A stretch of DNA of 64,000 bases from Methanoregula sp. (GCA_026625165.1 CP112999.1:1575288-1639287); one strand, 5' to 3'. Numbered from the stretch's first letter, positions 33,192-42,494 are shown. The notes: generated by a model not told the origin, from the sequence alone. Numbers and translations: made by a program.

Positions 33192-34919
33192 ATGGGCGAC
33201 CCTGAGCTTCATGGAGACGAATCCATAATTTTAAAAACACCAAATGTTTTTGTCAAATCCATCCCTTTTGAGGCAATCCTCACCAACAAACGTATCATCC
33301 TCATTGACCGGAAAAAAGAACTCCTGCCGCCAAAGGATATACTTCTGGCAACCATGCGGAGCGTTGAGGCAAGTGAAAATGCAATCCGGGACCAGATCCT
33401 CACTATATCGATCATAACAAATTCCGGTGAGACCCGTCAGGTGGTCCTCACCTTCTCCCGGGAGGCGGGAGGGAACCGGAAACGGGAGCGCGACGAGTGG
33501 GCAAAGGCGTTAAAACAGCACACGACTTCATCGTTCCAGCAGGCGATCCGTAATGTGATCCCATCGATGGATAAAGAGCAGAAGAAGAAACCGCAGGAGC
33601 CACCCTCCCAGAAAATCGAGATCACAAGCAGGCCTGCAGGAAAAAAGGAGATCGATATAGTCCAGCCCATAAAAAAGATCGTGGAGACGACCCAGTTGCC
33701 CCCTGTACCTGTTGAGACATCGTCCCTTCCGGCCGGCTCGTTCTGTTCAAGGTGTGGCAACCGCGTGCCACCGGAATCCGTGTTCTGCAACCGGTGCGGT
33801 TCCAAGGTTGTAGCACCCGGGGCACTGGAAATGGTCGAGCCATCCTCCACCCAGCCGGCACCGCAACCGGTACCTCAGGTTTCTGTCTCCACCCCGGCAC
33901 AGGTTGAGATCCCTATCGCTGACCAGAATGTGCCCCCTCACATACCTATGGTCCCTGCAGAGCAGCTTGAACGTAAAGAGCGCCCCATTGAAGAAGTGAT
34001 CCGGTCAATCGAACCTTTGATTGAGGACTCGGTGCCAAGGACTGAACCGGCACCCCTTGTGCCGTCCCACTTTCCCGCTGTGCCTGAACCTGCAGCACAA
34101 CCAGAAGATTTAACTGCGATTCCTCCTGCGGGCGAACCCACCCAGCAACCTGCCACCGCAGCGCAGCCATCACCGGTAAAACGGTCAATTCTGCCGCAGT
34201 TGTTTTTACGAAAAGATCTCCCCCAGCACCCTGCTCCTGCAACCATACCCCCGGTTTCCCCACCCCCTGCCGAAAGCCCTGCAACGGGCCCACGACGCAA
34301 ACTGTATGCCATAATCGCAATCATCATCGTAATCATAGCAGTCATCGGAGGGGCATTTGTTTTTATGAAATCCCAGCAGGGAAAACAAGACGCGGAAACC
34401 ACCCCTGCGGCAACACCGCCGGCAACCCCTATCCCTACCCCCGTTCGCACAACAGCAGTCCCAACAACGGTCATGACAACAATCCCGATCCCGACAACAC
34501 CCCCGCAACCGCTCATTCCCCAGACAGGGGTATGGGTGAAGGTGAGTTATGCCGGAGCATGGTCGGGATCTTATGGCACCCCGGGGAACCAGGCACCGGT
34601 GTCCGGTTCCGGCGACCAGCTCTACCAGATCCCGGTCAAGGAGGGAGGGATGATTCAGGTATCATTCCAGAAGAGTGACGGATCAGGAAATCCCCTGGCA
34701 GTGGAGCTCTACAAGGACGGTACCCTTATCAAGAGCGATAAGACTGCAGTTCCCAAAGGTGCCGTCGATTTATTGGTCGACTTCAAACCCCCGGCCACTC
34801 CCACGGTAAAACCAACCAGCACCCAGACCGCGGTCAATACAACTGCAACCCCGACTGTAACCCCCACAACCTCCCCAACCGGGAATGTGACAACAGTGCA
34901 GACCACAACACCTTCATAA
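33192..34919 (+). CDS. Paralogue of the preceding PH-like/zinc-ribbon membrane protein
   Basis: 575 residues with the same order: PH-like N-domain (KSIPFEAILTNKRIILIDR), zinc ribbon (FCSRCGNRVPPESVFCNRCG near 180), a long Pro/Gln/Glu-rich linker, TM helix (LYAIIAIIIVIIAVIGGAFVF near 378) and outer domain GVWVKVSYAGAWSGSYGT, then a Thr/Pro-rich tail of about 40 residues (PTVTPTTSPTGNVTT) likely to be glycosylated. It has diverged mainly in linker and tail lengths. The shared upstream block suggests shared regulation. Possibly a sensor or cell-envelope scaffold; this is speculation. Confidence 0.75.
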   Translation: MGDPELHGDESIILKTPNVFVKSIPFEAILTNKRIILIDRKKELLPPKDILLATMRSVEASENAIRDQILTISIITNSGETRQVVLTFSREAGGNRKRERDEWAKALKQHTTSSFQQAIRNVIPSMDKEQKKKPQEPPSQKIEITSRPAGKKEIDIVQPIKKIVETTQLPPVPVETSSLPAGSFCSRCGNRVPPESVFCNRCGSKVVAPGALEMVEPSSTQPAPQPVPQVSVSTPAQVEIPIADQNVPPHIPMVPAEQLERKERPIEEVIRSIEPLIEDSVPRTEPAPLVPSHFPAVPEPAAQPEDLTAIPPAGEPTQQPATAAQPSPVKRSILPQLFLRKDLPQHPAPATIPPVSPPPAESPATGPRRKLYAIIAIIIVIIAVIGGAFVFMKSQQGKQDAETTPAATPPATPIPTPVRTTAVPTTVMTTIPIPTTPPQPLIPQTGVWVKVSYAGAWSGSYGTPGNQAPVSGSGDQLYQIPVKEGGMIQVSFQKSDGSGNPLAVELYKDGTLIKSDKTAVPKGAVDLLVDFKPPATPTVKPTSTQTAVNTTATPTVTPTTSPTGNVTTVQTTTPS

Positions 34920-35072
34920 ACTTATCCCTTTTTATCTCAACGGTAATAGATACTCTGCCGGGGCCGATCCTCCGATATCTTTTTTCCGGCGCGTCCCCGT
35001 TTTAAAAAGGACTTATCATGCAGGACTCACATTTTTTGATAAATGCCCCCCTTTAAGCCATTGGCATCGCTC

Positions 35073-35222
35073 ATGCCGTGGTTAAAGCTAGTTTCAGGCT
35101 CTTTATCGTTTTTATCGTCGGCTTCTGTTATGTTCCGGTCGCTATACTCAACGAGCCCCGTGGGAGGTCCATTTGTAATTCCCGTGAGTATAGCAACGCT
35201 CGTCATTGTATTTTGTGTCTGA
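35073..35222 (+). CDS. Possible 49-residue membrane peptide
   Basis: ATG at 35073 to TGA at 35220-35222. The C-terminal half (GGPFVIPVSIATLVIVFCV) is strongly hydrophobic, like a single TM helix. No Shine-Dalgarno or convincing TATA box is seen. An inverted repeat, GCTATACTCA (35141-35150) and TGAGTATAGC (35185-35194), lies inside it, so this could equally be a structured non-coding RNA. The rest of 34920-35248 holds nothing recognisable. Confidence 0.22.
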   Translation: MPWLKLVSGSLSFLSSASVMFRSLYSTSPVGGPFVIPVSIATLVIVFCV

Positions 35223-35248
35223 CTCCTGGTTGGGGAGATTAAAAAAGA

Positions 35249-36175
35249 TTAGGGTTTTTTCTCCTGCTGTTGGGGAGCAGGAGATGTCGCTGCATTTTTA
35301 TTCTTTTTCCAGCGGTAGATACCATAGGCAGCACCGCCAATGATAATGAGGGGGAGGAACGTGAAGAAGAGGATGATCAGTGCATCGATCATCCCGAGGA
35401 ACCCGCTGATCCCTTCGTTGATCGCGGTCACAAAGGAATGCCCGGTTTCGCCACCGACCGGCTCGGGCTCCTGCAGGTTCACGGTTATTGTGGAGAGGTC
35501 GATCCTGCTGTTGAGGTACCGCATTCTGCCCTCGATCCTGTCCAGCGCGGTCTGCACCTGGTTGATCTGTGCCTGGATTTTGATGACGTCCTCGATTTTG
35601 TCGGCCTTCTTCATAATCTGATTGTATTGCGCGAGCTGGTTCTGGTAAGAGGTCTTCTGGGCCTGCAGGTCAACATACTCCTCGGTCACGTCCTGTCCGG
35701 AGGTCGAAACGGATTTTATTGTACCGACCGCCTTGACACCTTCCATGGTCGGTTCAAACTGTTCCTGCGGGACGCGGATCACGATTGTTGCAGAGAGCCG
35801 GTTGTTGTAATTTTTCTGGATGTTTGAAGACGAAAGGTACCCGCCTTTCTGCACCGCAAGCGCTTTTAACGCATCAACAGATGCTACAACGTCTTTGACT
35901 TCAATGGTTGCGGTCCCCGTCTTGACGATTTTTGTCTCGATACCAGTGCCCGGGACGGTGGCGGTATCGCCGGATGCCAATAAAGCGGGAGTGGGGATTG
36001 CCATCGGGTACGGGGCAGCAGCTTTCTGCTCGGAAAGCCCCTGCCAGTTTGAGTCCCCCACACTCCCCGCTGATGACGTCCTCTGGTTTGGCACTACGCT
36101 GTCTGCAATCCCCATGCAGCCGGTGGCTGCGACAGCACAGCACACCAGAATGAGTGCGACAAGTTTGTAGTTCAT
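35249..36175 (-). CDS. DUF4349-domain lipoprotein
   Basis: 308 residues. Lipoprotein signal peptide KLVALILVCCAVAATGC is followed by the DUF4349 core: IVKTGTATIEVKDVVASVDALK, KGGYLSSSNIQK, a long coiled coil (YVDLQAQKTSYQNQLAQYNQIMKKA broken at AQYNQ) and RMRYLNSRIDLSTITVNL. A C-terminal TM helix (LIILFFTFLPLIIIGGAAYG) and Lys-rich tail complete it. The family is a membrane-anchored extracytoplasmic protein of unknown role. Transcribed alone on the minus strand. Confidence 0.85.
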   Translation of the reverse strand: MNYKLVALILVCCAVAATGCMGIADSVVPNQRTSSAGSVGDSNWQGLSEQKAAAPYPMAIPTPALLASGDTATVPGTGIETKIVKTGTATIEVKDVVASVDALKALAVQKGGYLSSSNIQKNYNNRLSATIVIRVPQEQFEPTMEGVKAVGTIKSVSTSGQDVTEEYVDLQAQKTSYQNQLAQYNQIMKKADKIEDVIKIQAQINQVQTALDRIEGRMRYLNSRIDLSTITVNLQEPEPVGGETGHSFVTAINEGISGFLGMIDALIILFFTFLPLIIIGGAAYGIYRWKKNKNAATSPAPQQQEKKP

Positions 36176-36369
36176 ACCAATCCATCAACTGCCGGAATAT
36201 ATAGTTTCATGGTAAACTGCGAAGGAATTTGCAGTTATAGGGAGATATATAAAAGCGATCTGCAGGAAATTTCAGCGGTTTGCGGTTCTCCTTTGGGATG
36301 TGCATATTTTTACCAATTTGGTGATCGGGCTTAAATAATTCCTAGGAGATGTACCTGTGGAGACAGATG

Positions 36370-36972
36370 ATGCCAGAAAATACCGTACCTGAAAAACCGG
36401 AAGGGGCCGAAGAGATAGAGAAAGGCGGACTTGAGAGCATGGTCAAAGCGCTGCAAAACAGCACTGACCCGCAGGTCCGGCAGTATGCTGCATACCTTCT
36501 CGGCGAGGCAAAGAACCCGCGTGCCATCCGGCCGCTGATCGAGGCACTTGCAGACTTTGACAAGTCTGTCCGGGAGCAGGCAACACTCGCCCTCTCCACC
36601 ATTGGCAAGGCAGCAGTCGAACCACTTACCGCTGCGATGAAGGAACCAAAATGGGAGACACGGTACCGGGCTGCGGAAGCGCTGGGAAAGATTGCTGATG
36701 AAAAGGCAGTCAAGCCGCTGATTGCAGCGCTCAAGGATAACCGCGACCATGTGCGGTACATGGCAGCAAAAGGGTTGCGTGAACTCGGTGATTCCGATGC
36801 GCTCGAACCCATGATCATCCTGCTCAAGGACGAGAACAAGTATGTCAGGATGATGGCGGTGCGGGCACTTGGGGGTATTGGCGGGAAAAAGGCAACCGCA
36901 GCTCTTGAGAAGGCGCTTGAAACTGAGAAGAATGCGCAGGTAAGGGAGACGATCTCCGAGGCGCTGCAATAA
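36370..36972 (+). CDS. HEAT-repeat protein (PBS-lyase-like repeats)
   Basis: About 200 residues made of five or six 31-residue HEAT repeats with the pattern DP-VR--AA--LG: for example DPQVRQYAAYLLGEAKNP, KWETRYRAAEALGKIAD and NKYVRMMAVRALGGIGG. It is a protein-protein scaffold. ATG at 36370 is preferred because GGAG lies seven bases upstream; the ATG at 36349 would add seven residues. Partner unknown; no phycobilin context exists. Confidence 0.85.
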   Translation: MPENTVPEKPEGAEEIEKGGLESMVKALQNSTDPQVRQYAAYLLGEAKNPRAIRPLIEALADFDKSVREQATLALSTIGKAAVEPLTAAMKEPKWETRYRAAEALGKIADEKAVKPLIAALKDNRDHVRYMAAKGLRELGDSDALEPMIILLKDENKYVRMMAVRALGGIGGKKATAALEKALETEKNAQVRETISEALQ

Positions 36973-37005
36973 GAAAAAGGATTAGGATAGAGCCCTATAC
37001 CTTTT

Positions 37006-38994
37006 TTATCGTATCTTACTGCCCGGCTCTACCTGTCGTAGCGGCACGAGCAGCGAAGCCGCATCCCCTGCCGCAAGGATCATCCCGTTGCTCTCCACGC
37101 CGAAGATTGTTGCGGGTGCAAGGTTGGTGACTACGACAACATCTTTTCCGACTATCTCGTCCGGGTTGTAGAACTGCTGCATGCCGGCAACAATCTGGCG
37201 TTTTTCCGGACCGATGTCAATAACCAGTTTTAAGAGCTTGTTTGATTTTGGCACTGGTTCACAGGACAGCACTTTACCTGTCCGAATGTCCAGTTTCTGG
37301 AATTCCTCAAATGTAACCACAGGGATCTTCTCCGATTTTTTGTCTGCTTCTTTCACGCGCTTCTGGAGCAGGGCGTCGAGCTCTGCAACCTGCGTATCCT
37401 CCATTCTGGTAAAGAGCGGTTTTGGTGCCGGGATACCTGCCGCCCTGATCTTCTCTGTTGCTTCAGAGATCGGGTGACCTGCGAGTGCATCTGAATATCC
37501 CAGCATCGCCCAGCACTCCTGCGCTTTTGCAGGCATCACCGGTTCGATAAGAAGGGTGACGGCTTTGATGAGCTGGACGCAGTTTTTAATCACCTGTGCG
37601 GCAGCGGCACGGTCGGTTTTAATTAGTTTCCACGGGGCATTGCCCTGCATGTGCGTATTTCCAAACGCCGCAAGGCCCATGATTGCGTCTATCGCACCTT
37701 TGAATTCATAGTCCTGCATGAAGCCATGGACCGATTTTGTGCATTTCTCAATTTCAGCGATGATTGCGGGGCCGGCTATTCCTTCTGGTATCCCGCCAAA
37801 TTCCTTGTTAGCAAAGAAGAGGGTGCGGTACACGAAGTTGCCAAAGATGTTGACCACTTCGTTGTTGATCCGCTCGCCAAAGACCTTCCACGAGAAGTTC
37901 AGTTCCTTGGTGTGGTTGGTGTACGAGAGCAGGTAATAGCGCAGGTAATCAGCGGGCAGGCCTTTGTCAAGGTAATCGTCATTTGTCCAGACCACATATC
38001 CCCGTGACTTCGAGAACTTGTGGTCGTCCACCTTCACCATCCCGGATGCAACAATCGCGTACGGCACGCCATAGCCTGCTCCTTGTAACAGTGCCGGCCA
38101 GAAGATACAGTGGTGGTAGATGATGTCCCCACCGATGAAGTGCGTAACCCGGTTGTTGCCGCACCAGTATTTCTTCCAGTCATTGCCGGTCTTTTCTGCC
38201 CATTCCTCGGTGAACGCGATGTACCCGATCGGGGCATCCACCCAGACATACACGACGAGATCGTCACGGCCGGGGAATTTCACGCCCCAGTCCAGGGTCC
38301 GGGTTATACACCAGTCATGTAGCTCCTCCTTAATCCACCCGATTGCGTAATTCTTTGCATTGGTGGTGCCTTTCACCGTCTCGAGATAGGGGAGCAGGAA
38401 ATCCTTGAACCCGCTGAGCCTGAAAAAGTAGTGCTCCTGGTCCCGGAACTCCGCTTTTGTACCGCAGACTTTGCAGACCGGTTCTTTTATCTCGCCGGGT
38501 TCCAAGTGCTTGCCGCATCCCTGATCGCACTCGTCCCCACGGGCAGCAGCTCCACAGTGCGGGCAGACCCCTTCGACATACCGGTCGGGCAGGAACCGCC
38601 GGCATTTCGTGCAGTACGCCTGGTGGACGACCTGTTTGTACACATACCCCTTTTTGATGAGCGACCCGACGATTTTGGTTGTCCGGTTCTGGTTGGTCGG
38701 GTCATCGGTCATGCCAAAGTGATCAAATGTGATTCCCATCCGCCTGAATGTCTCGTCAAAATGCCGGTGGTATTTTTCTGACAGTTCCCGCGGCGACACG
38801 CCTGCCTGCTCCGCGGAAACAACGATGGGCGTCCCATGGTTGTCAGACCCGCACACAAAGACGACCTGCTCCCCGGCCCTGCGCATGTACCTGACGTAAC
38901 AGTCGGCTGGTACATAGGTGCGCAGGTGTCCGAGGTGGCAGGGCCCGTTGGTGTACGGGAGCCCGCAGGTGACGAGCAGCGGTGGCGTGTTCAT
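37006..38994 (-). CDS. metG: Methionyl-tRNA synthetase
   Basis: About 662 residues. Class I core with CGLPYTNGPCHLGHL (HIGH variant), four zinc-type cysteine pairs (CTKC, CPHCG, CDQGC, CKVCG) between about 125 and 185, and HKFSKSRGYVVW (KMSKS variant). The C-terminal EMAP-II/Trbp111 tRNA-binding domain (EFQKLDIRTGKVLSCEPVP, TNLAPATIFGVESNGMILA) is fused, as in many euryarchaea. The frame is open beyond it, but the protein starts at ATG 38994 (MNTPPLLVTCGLPYTNG). Confidence 0.96.
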   Translation of the reverse strand: MNTPPLLVTCGLPYTNGPCHLGHLRTYVPADCYVRYMRRAGEQVVFVCGSDNHGTPIVVSAEQAGVSPRELSEKYHRHFDETFRRMGITFDHFGMTDDPTNQNRTTKIVGSLIKKGYVYKQVVHQAYCTKCRRFLPDRYVEGVCPHCGAAARGDECDQGCGKHLEPGEIKEPVCKVCGTKAEFRDQEHYFFRLSGFKDFLLPYLETVKGTTNAKNYAIGWIKEELHDWCITRTLDWGVKFPGRDDLVVYVWVDAPIGYIAFTEEWAEKTGNDWKKYWCGNNRVTHFIGGDIIYHHCIFWPALLQGAGYGVPYAIVASGMVKVDDHKFSKSRGYVVWTNDDYLDKGLPADYLRYYLLSYTNHTKELNFSWKVFGERINNEVVNIFGNFVYRTLFFANKEFGGIPEGIAGPAIIAEIEKCTKSVHGFMQDYEFKGAIDAIMGLAAFGNTHMQGNAPWKLIKTDRAAAAQVIKNCVQLIKAVTLLIEPVMPAKAQECWAMLGYSDALAGHPISEATEKIRAAGIPAPKPLFTRMEDTQVAELDALLQKRVKEADKKSEKIPVVTFEEFQKLDIRTGKVLSCEPVPKSNKLLKLVIDIGPEKRQIVAGMQQFYNPDEIVGKDVVVVTNLAPATIFGVESNGMILAAGDAASLLVPLRQVEPGSKIR

Positions 38995-39034
38995 GACTAG
39001 GTTTTTTGATTCTGATGCGTAATAAGATATGACC

Positions 39035-39826
39035 ATGGTCAAACGGCGGCCCCTTCCGACGCGGGCTTTTGGAGCAGAACCGGAAACACCTGATGTTCCG
39101 GCGCTTGCGGAATGGATTGCAGAGAACCGCGGGAGGTCCGGCGACCTTATCTCGTTCCAGCTGGACCAGTCGCTCATACACCAGATCTCTGCGGGAATAA
39201 CAAGCCCCTGTGCCGGGGGAAAATTTTACAAAGACCGGGTAATGAGCTGCCTGATCGGTGTTGACAACACAACTGTTGTTGACGATATCGCGGTTCAGGG
39301 TGAACTGGTGAACAGCGATGCACACGCCATTGCATCACGGAAGAAGAACATCTGGTGTGCACTTCCCGCCCCCCACGCGCTCGGGATCACCGATGATTAT
39401 TACCATGATGAGAACGAATGGCACGACGCGATCGCCAGCGCATACCGCACGCTCATGCGCTCGATGCGTGATGGGGGGATCAGCGGGCATGTGCTGATCT
39501 GTGAGACAGCCGGCGAGGTGGAAGTATCTGCTTTCACACGGCAGAAGGTATTCTTCTTTGTACAGGATATGGGCAAAAAGAGCCTCGAAGCCCTGATGGG
39601 ATACCAGCGGCAGGTTGCGGTGGACAGGAGCCATCTTCCCTTGGTCTTTGACCTCATAAACGAGTACGAGCTCAGCCAGCTCATCATCCTTGACCCGGAC
39701 AAGAAGTCGATCACTCTCGCTCTGTCAGAGTTCGATCCGGACCAGATCATCGCCGGAGGATATTGTACCGGAAACAGTGAGGAATACTGGAAAAATCTCG
39801 TTGCAGCTGCAGGATATACAATCTGA
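39035..39826 (+). CDS. Conserved archaeal protein of unknown function
   Basis: About 263 residues, soluble, not recognised. Features: SFQLDQSLIHQISAGITSPCAGGKFYKDRVMSC (with two cysteines, short form ITSPCAGG), a His/Asp-rich stretch DDYYHDENEWHDAIASAYRTLMR near 125, and a C-terminal FDPDQIIAGGYCTG. The mix of acidic and His residues could bind metal, but no catalytic motif is clear. Divergent from metG across about 40 bases. ATG 39029 is an alternative start; with no Shine-Dalgarno, a leaderless message is likely. Confidence 0.65.
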   Translation: MVKRRPLPTRAFGAEPETPDVPALAEWIAENRGRSGDLISFQLDQSLIHQISAGITSPCAGGKFYKDRVMSCLIGVDNTTVVDDIAVQGELVNSDAHAIASRKKNIWCALPAPHALGITDDYYHDENEWHDAIASAYRTLMRSMRDGGISGHVLICETAGEVEVSAFTRQKVFFFVQDMGKKSLEALMGYQRQVAVDRSHLPLVFDLINEYELSQLIILDPDKKSITLALSEFDPDQIIAGGYCTGNSEEYWKNLVAAAGYTI

Positions 39827-39851
39827 TCCTCCCCAGGACCATAGTGCACGG

Positions 39852-40820
39852 CTAATGCACTTCGGCTATGTTCACAAACGTATCGAAATGCCTGCTCTTT
39901 TTTATCAGCCAGAATACAAACCGCTCGAGAACAGAGAAATTGAACGAACCGCCCGCAGCATTGGGATGCCCCCCGCCGGAAAACTCCCGTGCGATCAGGT
40001 GACTGACAGGTGGGACTGATCGCAGGGAAAACCTCCCGTCTTTGCCTATGATAACCTCGATGTCAGTCTTTTTCTGGTCACGGATAAAGTGGGCCGTCTC
40101 GCTCGGGTACCCATAGAGCGGTGCAAACGCGATCCGGTATTTTTTCCCGAGAATTGTCGTATGCTTGAGGCTCCGTTTCATCATCGCATCCATCTCAGCT
40201 TTAATCTCATTATACTCCTGCACAATCATCTCGTCAGAGAAAACACCGGCAAGGAGGCAATCGCGTACATGGTCCCGGTTCTTTTTACGCTGGAGCACCT
40301 GCCCGAGCACAGCTGACCGGGGATCGCGGTGCTTCCATAAATCATAATCGCAGACAATGCGTGCAACCTCAGCCGCAACGGTATTATCCGGCACGAGATC
40401 GGATGCCACAATGCCTGTAGCGCAGACAGCTGTATCAATATGGAGCAGCGCGACCTCTTTTTTCACCCGTGCAACCTCGTCGTCCCGCCAGCGGTGATGG
40501 TCCCGCCATTCCACCCGCCAGCCGTTTGACCGGGCATGGCCTGCGATGTGCTCGATCTCGCGGTGATACCCGAGGTCTGATATGGAGAGCCGGTCGCCAT
40601 TTCCTTTGCAGGACGCGACCAGAGAGAATAACGCAGGGAACCTGCCCACCGAGCTCCAGATGGTAAAAACCCCGTCGCTCCCGTAATTCATACGGTGGAC
40701 CGCGTCCGCTCCCACCGCATCAAGGTCGTTATGCGTCAGGTGGATAACGTGTGCAGTGCGGGATGAAACCGCATTTGCCAGAGCTGGTTCATCACCGTGA
40801 GGACTCTTCGGGAGCGGCAT
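39852..40820 (-). CDS. DHH-family phosphoesterase (oligoribonuclease/NrnA-like)
   Basis: 322 residues. DHH motifs: HLTHNDLDAVGADAV near residue 28, ISDLGYHREIE, RDHHRWRDDE near 105 and HIDTAVCAT. The DHHA1 C-terminus is LIAREFSGGGHPNAAGGSF. The family hydrolyses short oligonucleotides or cyclic dinucleotides using Mn ions. It is smaller than and different from the RecJ-like protein at 20821-22221. It converges on the preceding unknown gene. Confidence 0.85.
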   Translation of the reverse strand: MPLPKSPHGDEPALANAVSSRTAHVIHLTHNDLDAVGADAVHRMNYGSDGVFTIWSSVGRFPALFSLVASCKGNGDRLSISDLGYHREIEHIAGHARSNGWRVEWRDHHRWRDDEVARVKKEVALLHIDTAVCATGIVASDLVPDNTVAAEVARIVCDYDLWKHRDPRSAVLGQVLQRKKNRDHVRDCLLAGVFSDEMIVQEYNEIKAEMDAMMKRSLKHTTILGKKYRIAFAPLYGYPSETAHFIRDQKKTDIEVIIGKDGRFSLRSVPPVSHLIAREFSGGGHPNAAGGSFNFSVLERFVFWLIKKSRHFDTFVNIAEVH

Positions 40821-40894
40821 TGGTTAATACTGACATCGCGTCACATAAAAAAGAACGGTCACCGGCCATACCGGTAACTACTAAAAACAGATCA

Positions 40895-40902
40895 TTTATT
40901 AA
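40895..40902 (+). promoter_or_regulatory. TATA box of tRNA-Phe
   Basis: TTTATTAA centred about 30 bases before the first tRNA base, the spacing expected for an archaeal tRNA promoter. Confidence 0.55.
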
Positions 40903-40928
40903 TCGCGAGGGATAACATCTGTACTCCT

Positions 40929-41002
40929 GCCCTAGTAGCTCAGTTTGGGAGAGCGCTAGACTGAAGATCTAGTTGTCCCCGGTTCAAATCCGGGCTGGGG
41001 CA
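40929..41002 (+). tRNA. tRNA-Phe (GAA)
   Basis: Acceptor GCCCTAG pairs with CTGGGGC with one G-U pair, discriminator A. The D-arm contains AGCTCAGTTTGGGAGAGC. The anticodon stem is CTAGA/TCTAG with loop CTGAAGA (anticodon GAA), and the T-arm is CCGGTTCAAATCCGG. No intron. Confidence 0.96.
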
Positions 41003-41115
41003 TCAGTTTCGTATCCCCATCCAGGCTATTACTCTGCTTATCCGTTCATTCTCCCTGCACCCCGCCAATAATGTTATAAATGGCCGGTCACAATGCAATA
41101 ACCAGTGAAACCCGT

Positions 41116-41514
41116 ATGTCGAGTGAAACTCTTATCAGAGAACTGTCGGCTGAACTCAAAGAATTCCTTTCCGCCCAGAACGTGATGGGCCAGCCTGTTG
41201 ATCTTGGCGAAAAGGTTGCCATCCCTATTGCCCGGTTCGGATTTGGGCTTGGTGCCGGCGCCGGGCAGGGAAAAGACGGCAACGGTGATGGTGCCGGCGC
41301 GGGTGGCGGTATCGAGCCGGTGGCGCTCATCATCCTGCACAAGGATGTGAAAGGTCCTGAAGGTGTCCAGGTCATGTCCTTAAAAAAAGACAGCGCCATC
41401 GCACAGGTCATCTCGGCTCTGGGTGAATCGCTTGCCCCACAGGTCATCGATGCGTTAAAAACCGTAAGTTCAGGACAAAACCGGTCCACTCCGGCAAAGA
41501 AAGAGGAACTCTGA
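41116..41514 (+). CDS. GerW (YtfJ) family protein
   Basis: About 132 residues. Family features are a leading helix, then GEKVAIPIARFGFGLGAGAG, a glycine-rich loop, VALIILHKDVKGPEGVQVMSL and a C-terminal ALGESLAPQVIDAL. Known from spore germination in firmicutes; the role in archaea is unknown. A TTATAAA box at about 41072 precedes it. It is followed after 19 bases by a DUF2953-like gene, the same pairing as ytfJ-ytfI in bacteria. Confidence 0.85.
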   Translation: MSSETLIRELSAELKEFLSAQNVMGQPVDLGEKVAIPIARFGFGLGAGAGQGKDGNGDGAGAGGGIEPVALIILHKDVKGPEGVQVMSLKKDSAIAQVISALGESLAPQVIDALKTVSSGQNRSTPAKKEEL

Positions 41515-41533
41515 CGGGTATTCACAGGATCGG

Positions 41534-42208
41534 ATGGACCCCGTCATTCTTGTGATCTACCTGTCCGGGCTCCTTGCCGGACTCATCCTTTTTTCAATCC
41601 TTGTACTCTGGCTTGTCCCGGTCCGCGTTTTCATCCGGTACCGGTACGATAGAGGACGGCAGGATCTTGAGGCAACGGCCCGGTGGGGGATCATCGCCAT
41701 CCGTTCGACAAAACGCGCGGGAAGGTCGCAGACAGTCCTCCTTATCTTCAGCCATGTCCTGTTTTCATTTGACCGGAGACCGGAAAAAAAAGAGATAACG
41801 CCACCCCCTTCCTACAGGCCAGCGGACATCCGGGCTGCAACGGATCTTGTCCCGGTTATCCGCAACCTTGCAATGCCCGCCATCAGGATCGGCAGCGTTC
41901 TCTGCCGCATGAGCAGGTTTGAGCGGTGCAATGGGAGAGTGCGCATCGGGCTGGGTGACCCGGCAGCGACCGGCATGCTCTACGGGAGCTACTGGGCTAC
42001 GCGGTTTGCATTCACCGCTTCCCACATCTGCATAGATATGGAACCGGTCTTTGACCACGAGGTACTGGCAATCGATCTCTCGGTCAGGTACCGGATTGGC
42101 CAACCCCTGCGGATCCTTCTTTCAGCAGCCCGTGAACTGCTCCGGCCGGATGTGCGGGCCGGAATTACAGCCCTCCGGAGTGCGGGTCTGGGAGCCCTCG
42201 TGACATGA
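41534..42208 (+). CDS. DUF2953-like membrane protein
   Basis: 224 residues. One N-terminal TM helix (VIYLSGLLAGLILFSILVLWL), then a basic cytoplasmic-side domain. RIGLGDPAATGMLYGSYWA near residue 140 is the typical DUF2953 motif. The neighbouring GerW-type gene matches the bacterial ytfI-ytfJ association. Function unknown; probably a partner of the GerW protein. Confidence 0.78.
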   Translation: MDPVILVIYLSGLLAGLILFSILVLWLVPVRVFIRYRYDRGRQDLEATARWGIIAIRSTKRAGRSQTVLLIFSHVLFSFDRRPEKKEITPPPSYRPADIRAATDLVPVIRNLAMPAIRIGSVLCRMSRFERCNGRVRIGLGDPAATGMLYGSYWATRFAFTASHICIDMEPVFDHEVLAIDLSVRYRIGQPLRILLSAARELLRPDVRAGITALRSAGLGALVT

Positions 42209-42414
42209 CGCCCGAATTAACGGTTGCAGCACCGGTTACCATTGGGAAACGAGTATTTTTTCCACTCGTCCGCGAGGAGATTATCTGCAGTGCACATGGT
42301 GCAATTGTGTCGAGGAGCCCTGCCGCACTTCTATTTTCCGATGATGACCAATGGTTCTTTGTGCCCTTTGATGAGGGCGTTTTGCCGGATGTTGTCAGAG
42401 ATCGTCTACGATAA
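42205..42414 (+). CDS. Small conserved-context protein, unknown
   Basis: 69 residues, overlapping the DUF2953 gene by four bases (ATGA), which argues for real translation. Strand-rich sequence (PVTIGKRVFFPLVREEII, ALLFSDDDQWFFVPFDEGV) without known motif. Third gene of the GerW-DUF2953 operon. Confidence 0.6.
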   Translation: MTPELTVAAPVTIGKRVFFPLVREEIICSAHGAIVSRSPAALLFSDDDQWFFVPFDEGVLPDVVRDRLR

Positions 42415-42445
42415 ATAATTCTGAACCTGAAAACCGATATCGAAT

Positions 42446-42494
42446 TTTTTATAAAGGTAATCCCCACACTATACTATGCCATGCTATGGCATAG
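42446..42494 (+). promoter_or_regulatory. Promoter and palindrome ahead of livK
   Basis: TTTTTTATAAAGG (from about 42446) contains the TATA box. About 25 bases downstream, where transcription should start, lies the perfect hairpin CTATGCCA-TGCTA-TGGCATAG (42474-42494), flanked by further ATAGCATAG repeats. It can be a repressor operator or a 5' leader hairpin. The livK ATG is 16 bases later. Confidence 0.6.

Noticed and set aside
38995..39177. Upstream extension of metG
   Set aside because: It lies antisense to the divergent gene at 39035 and precedes the canonical MetRS N-terminus.
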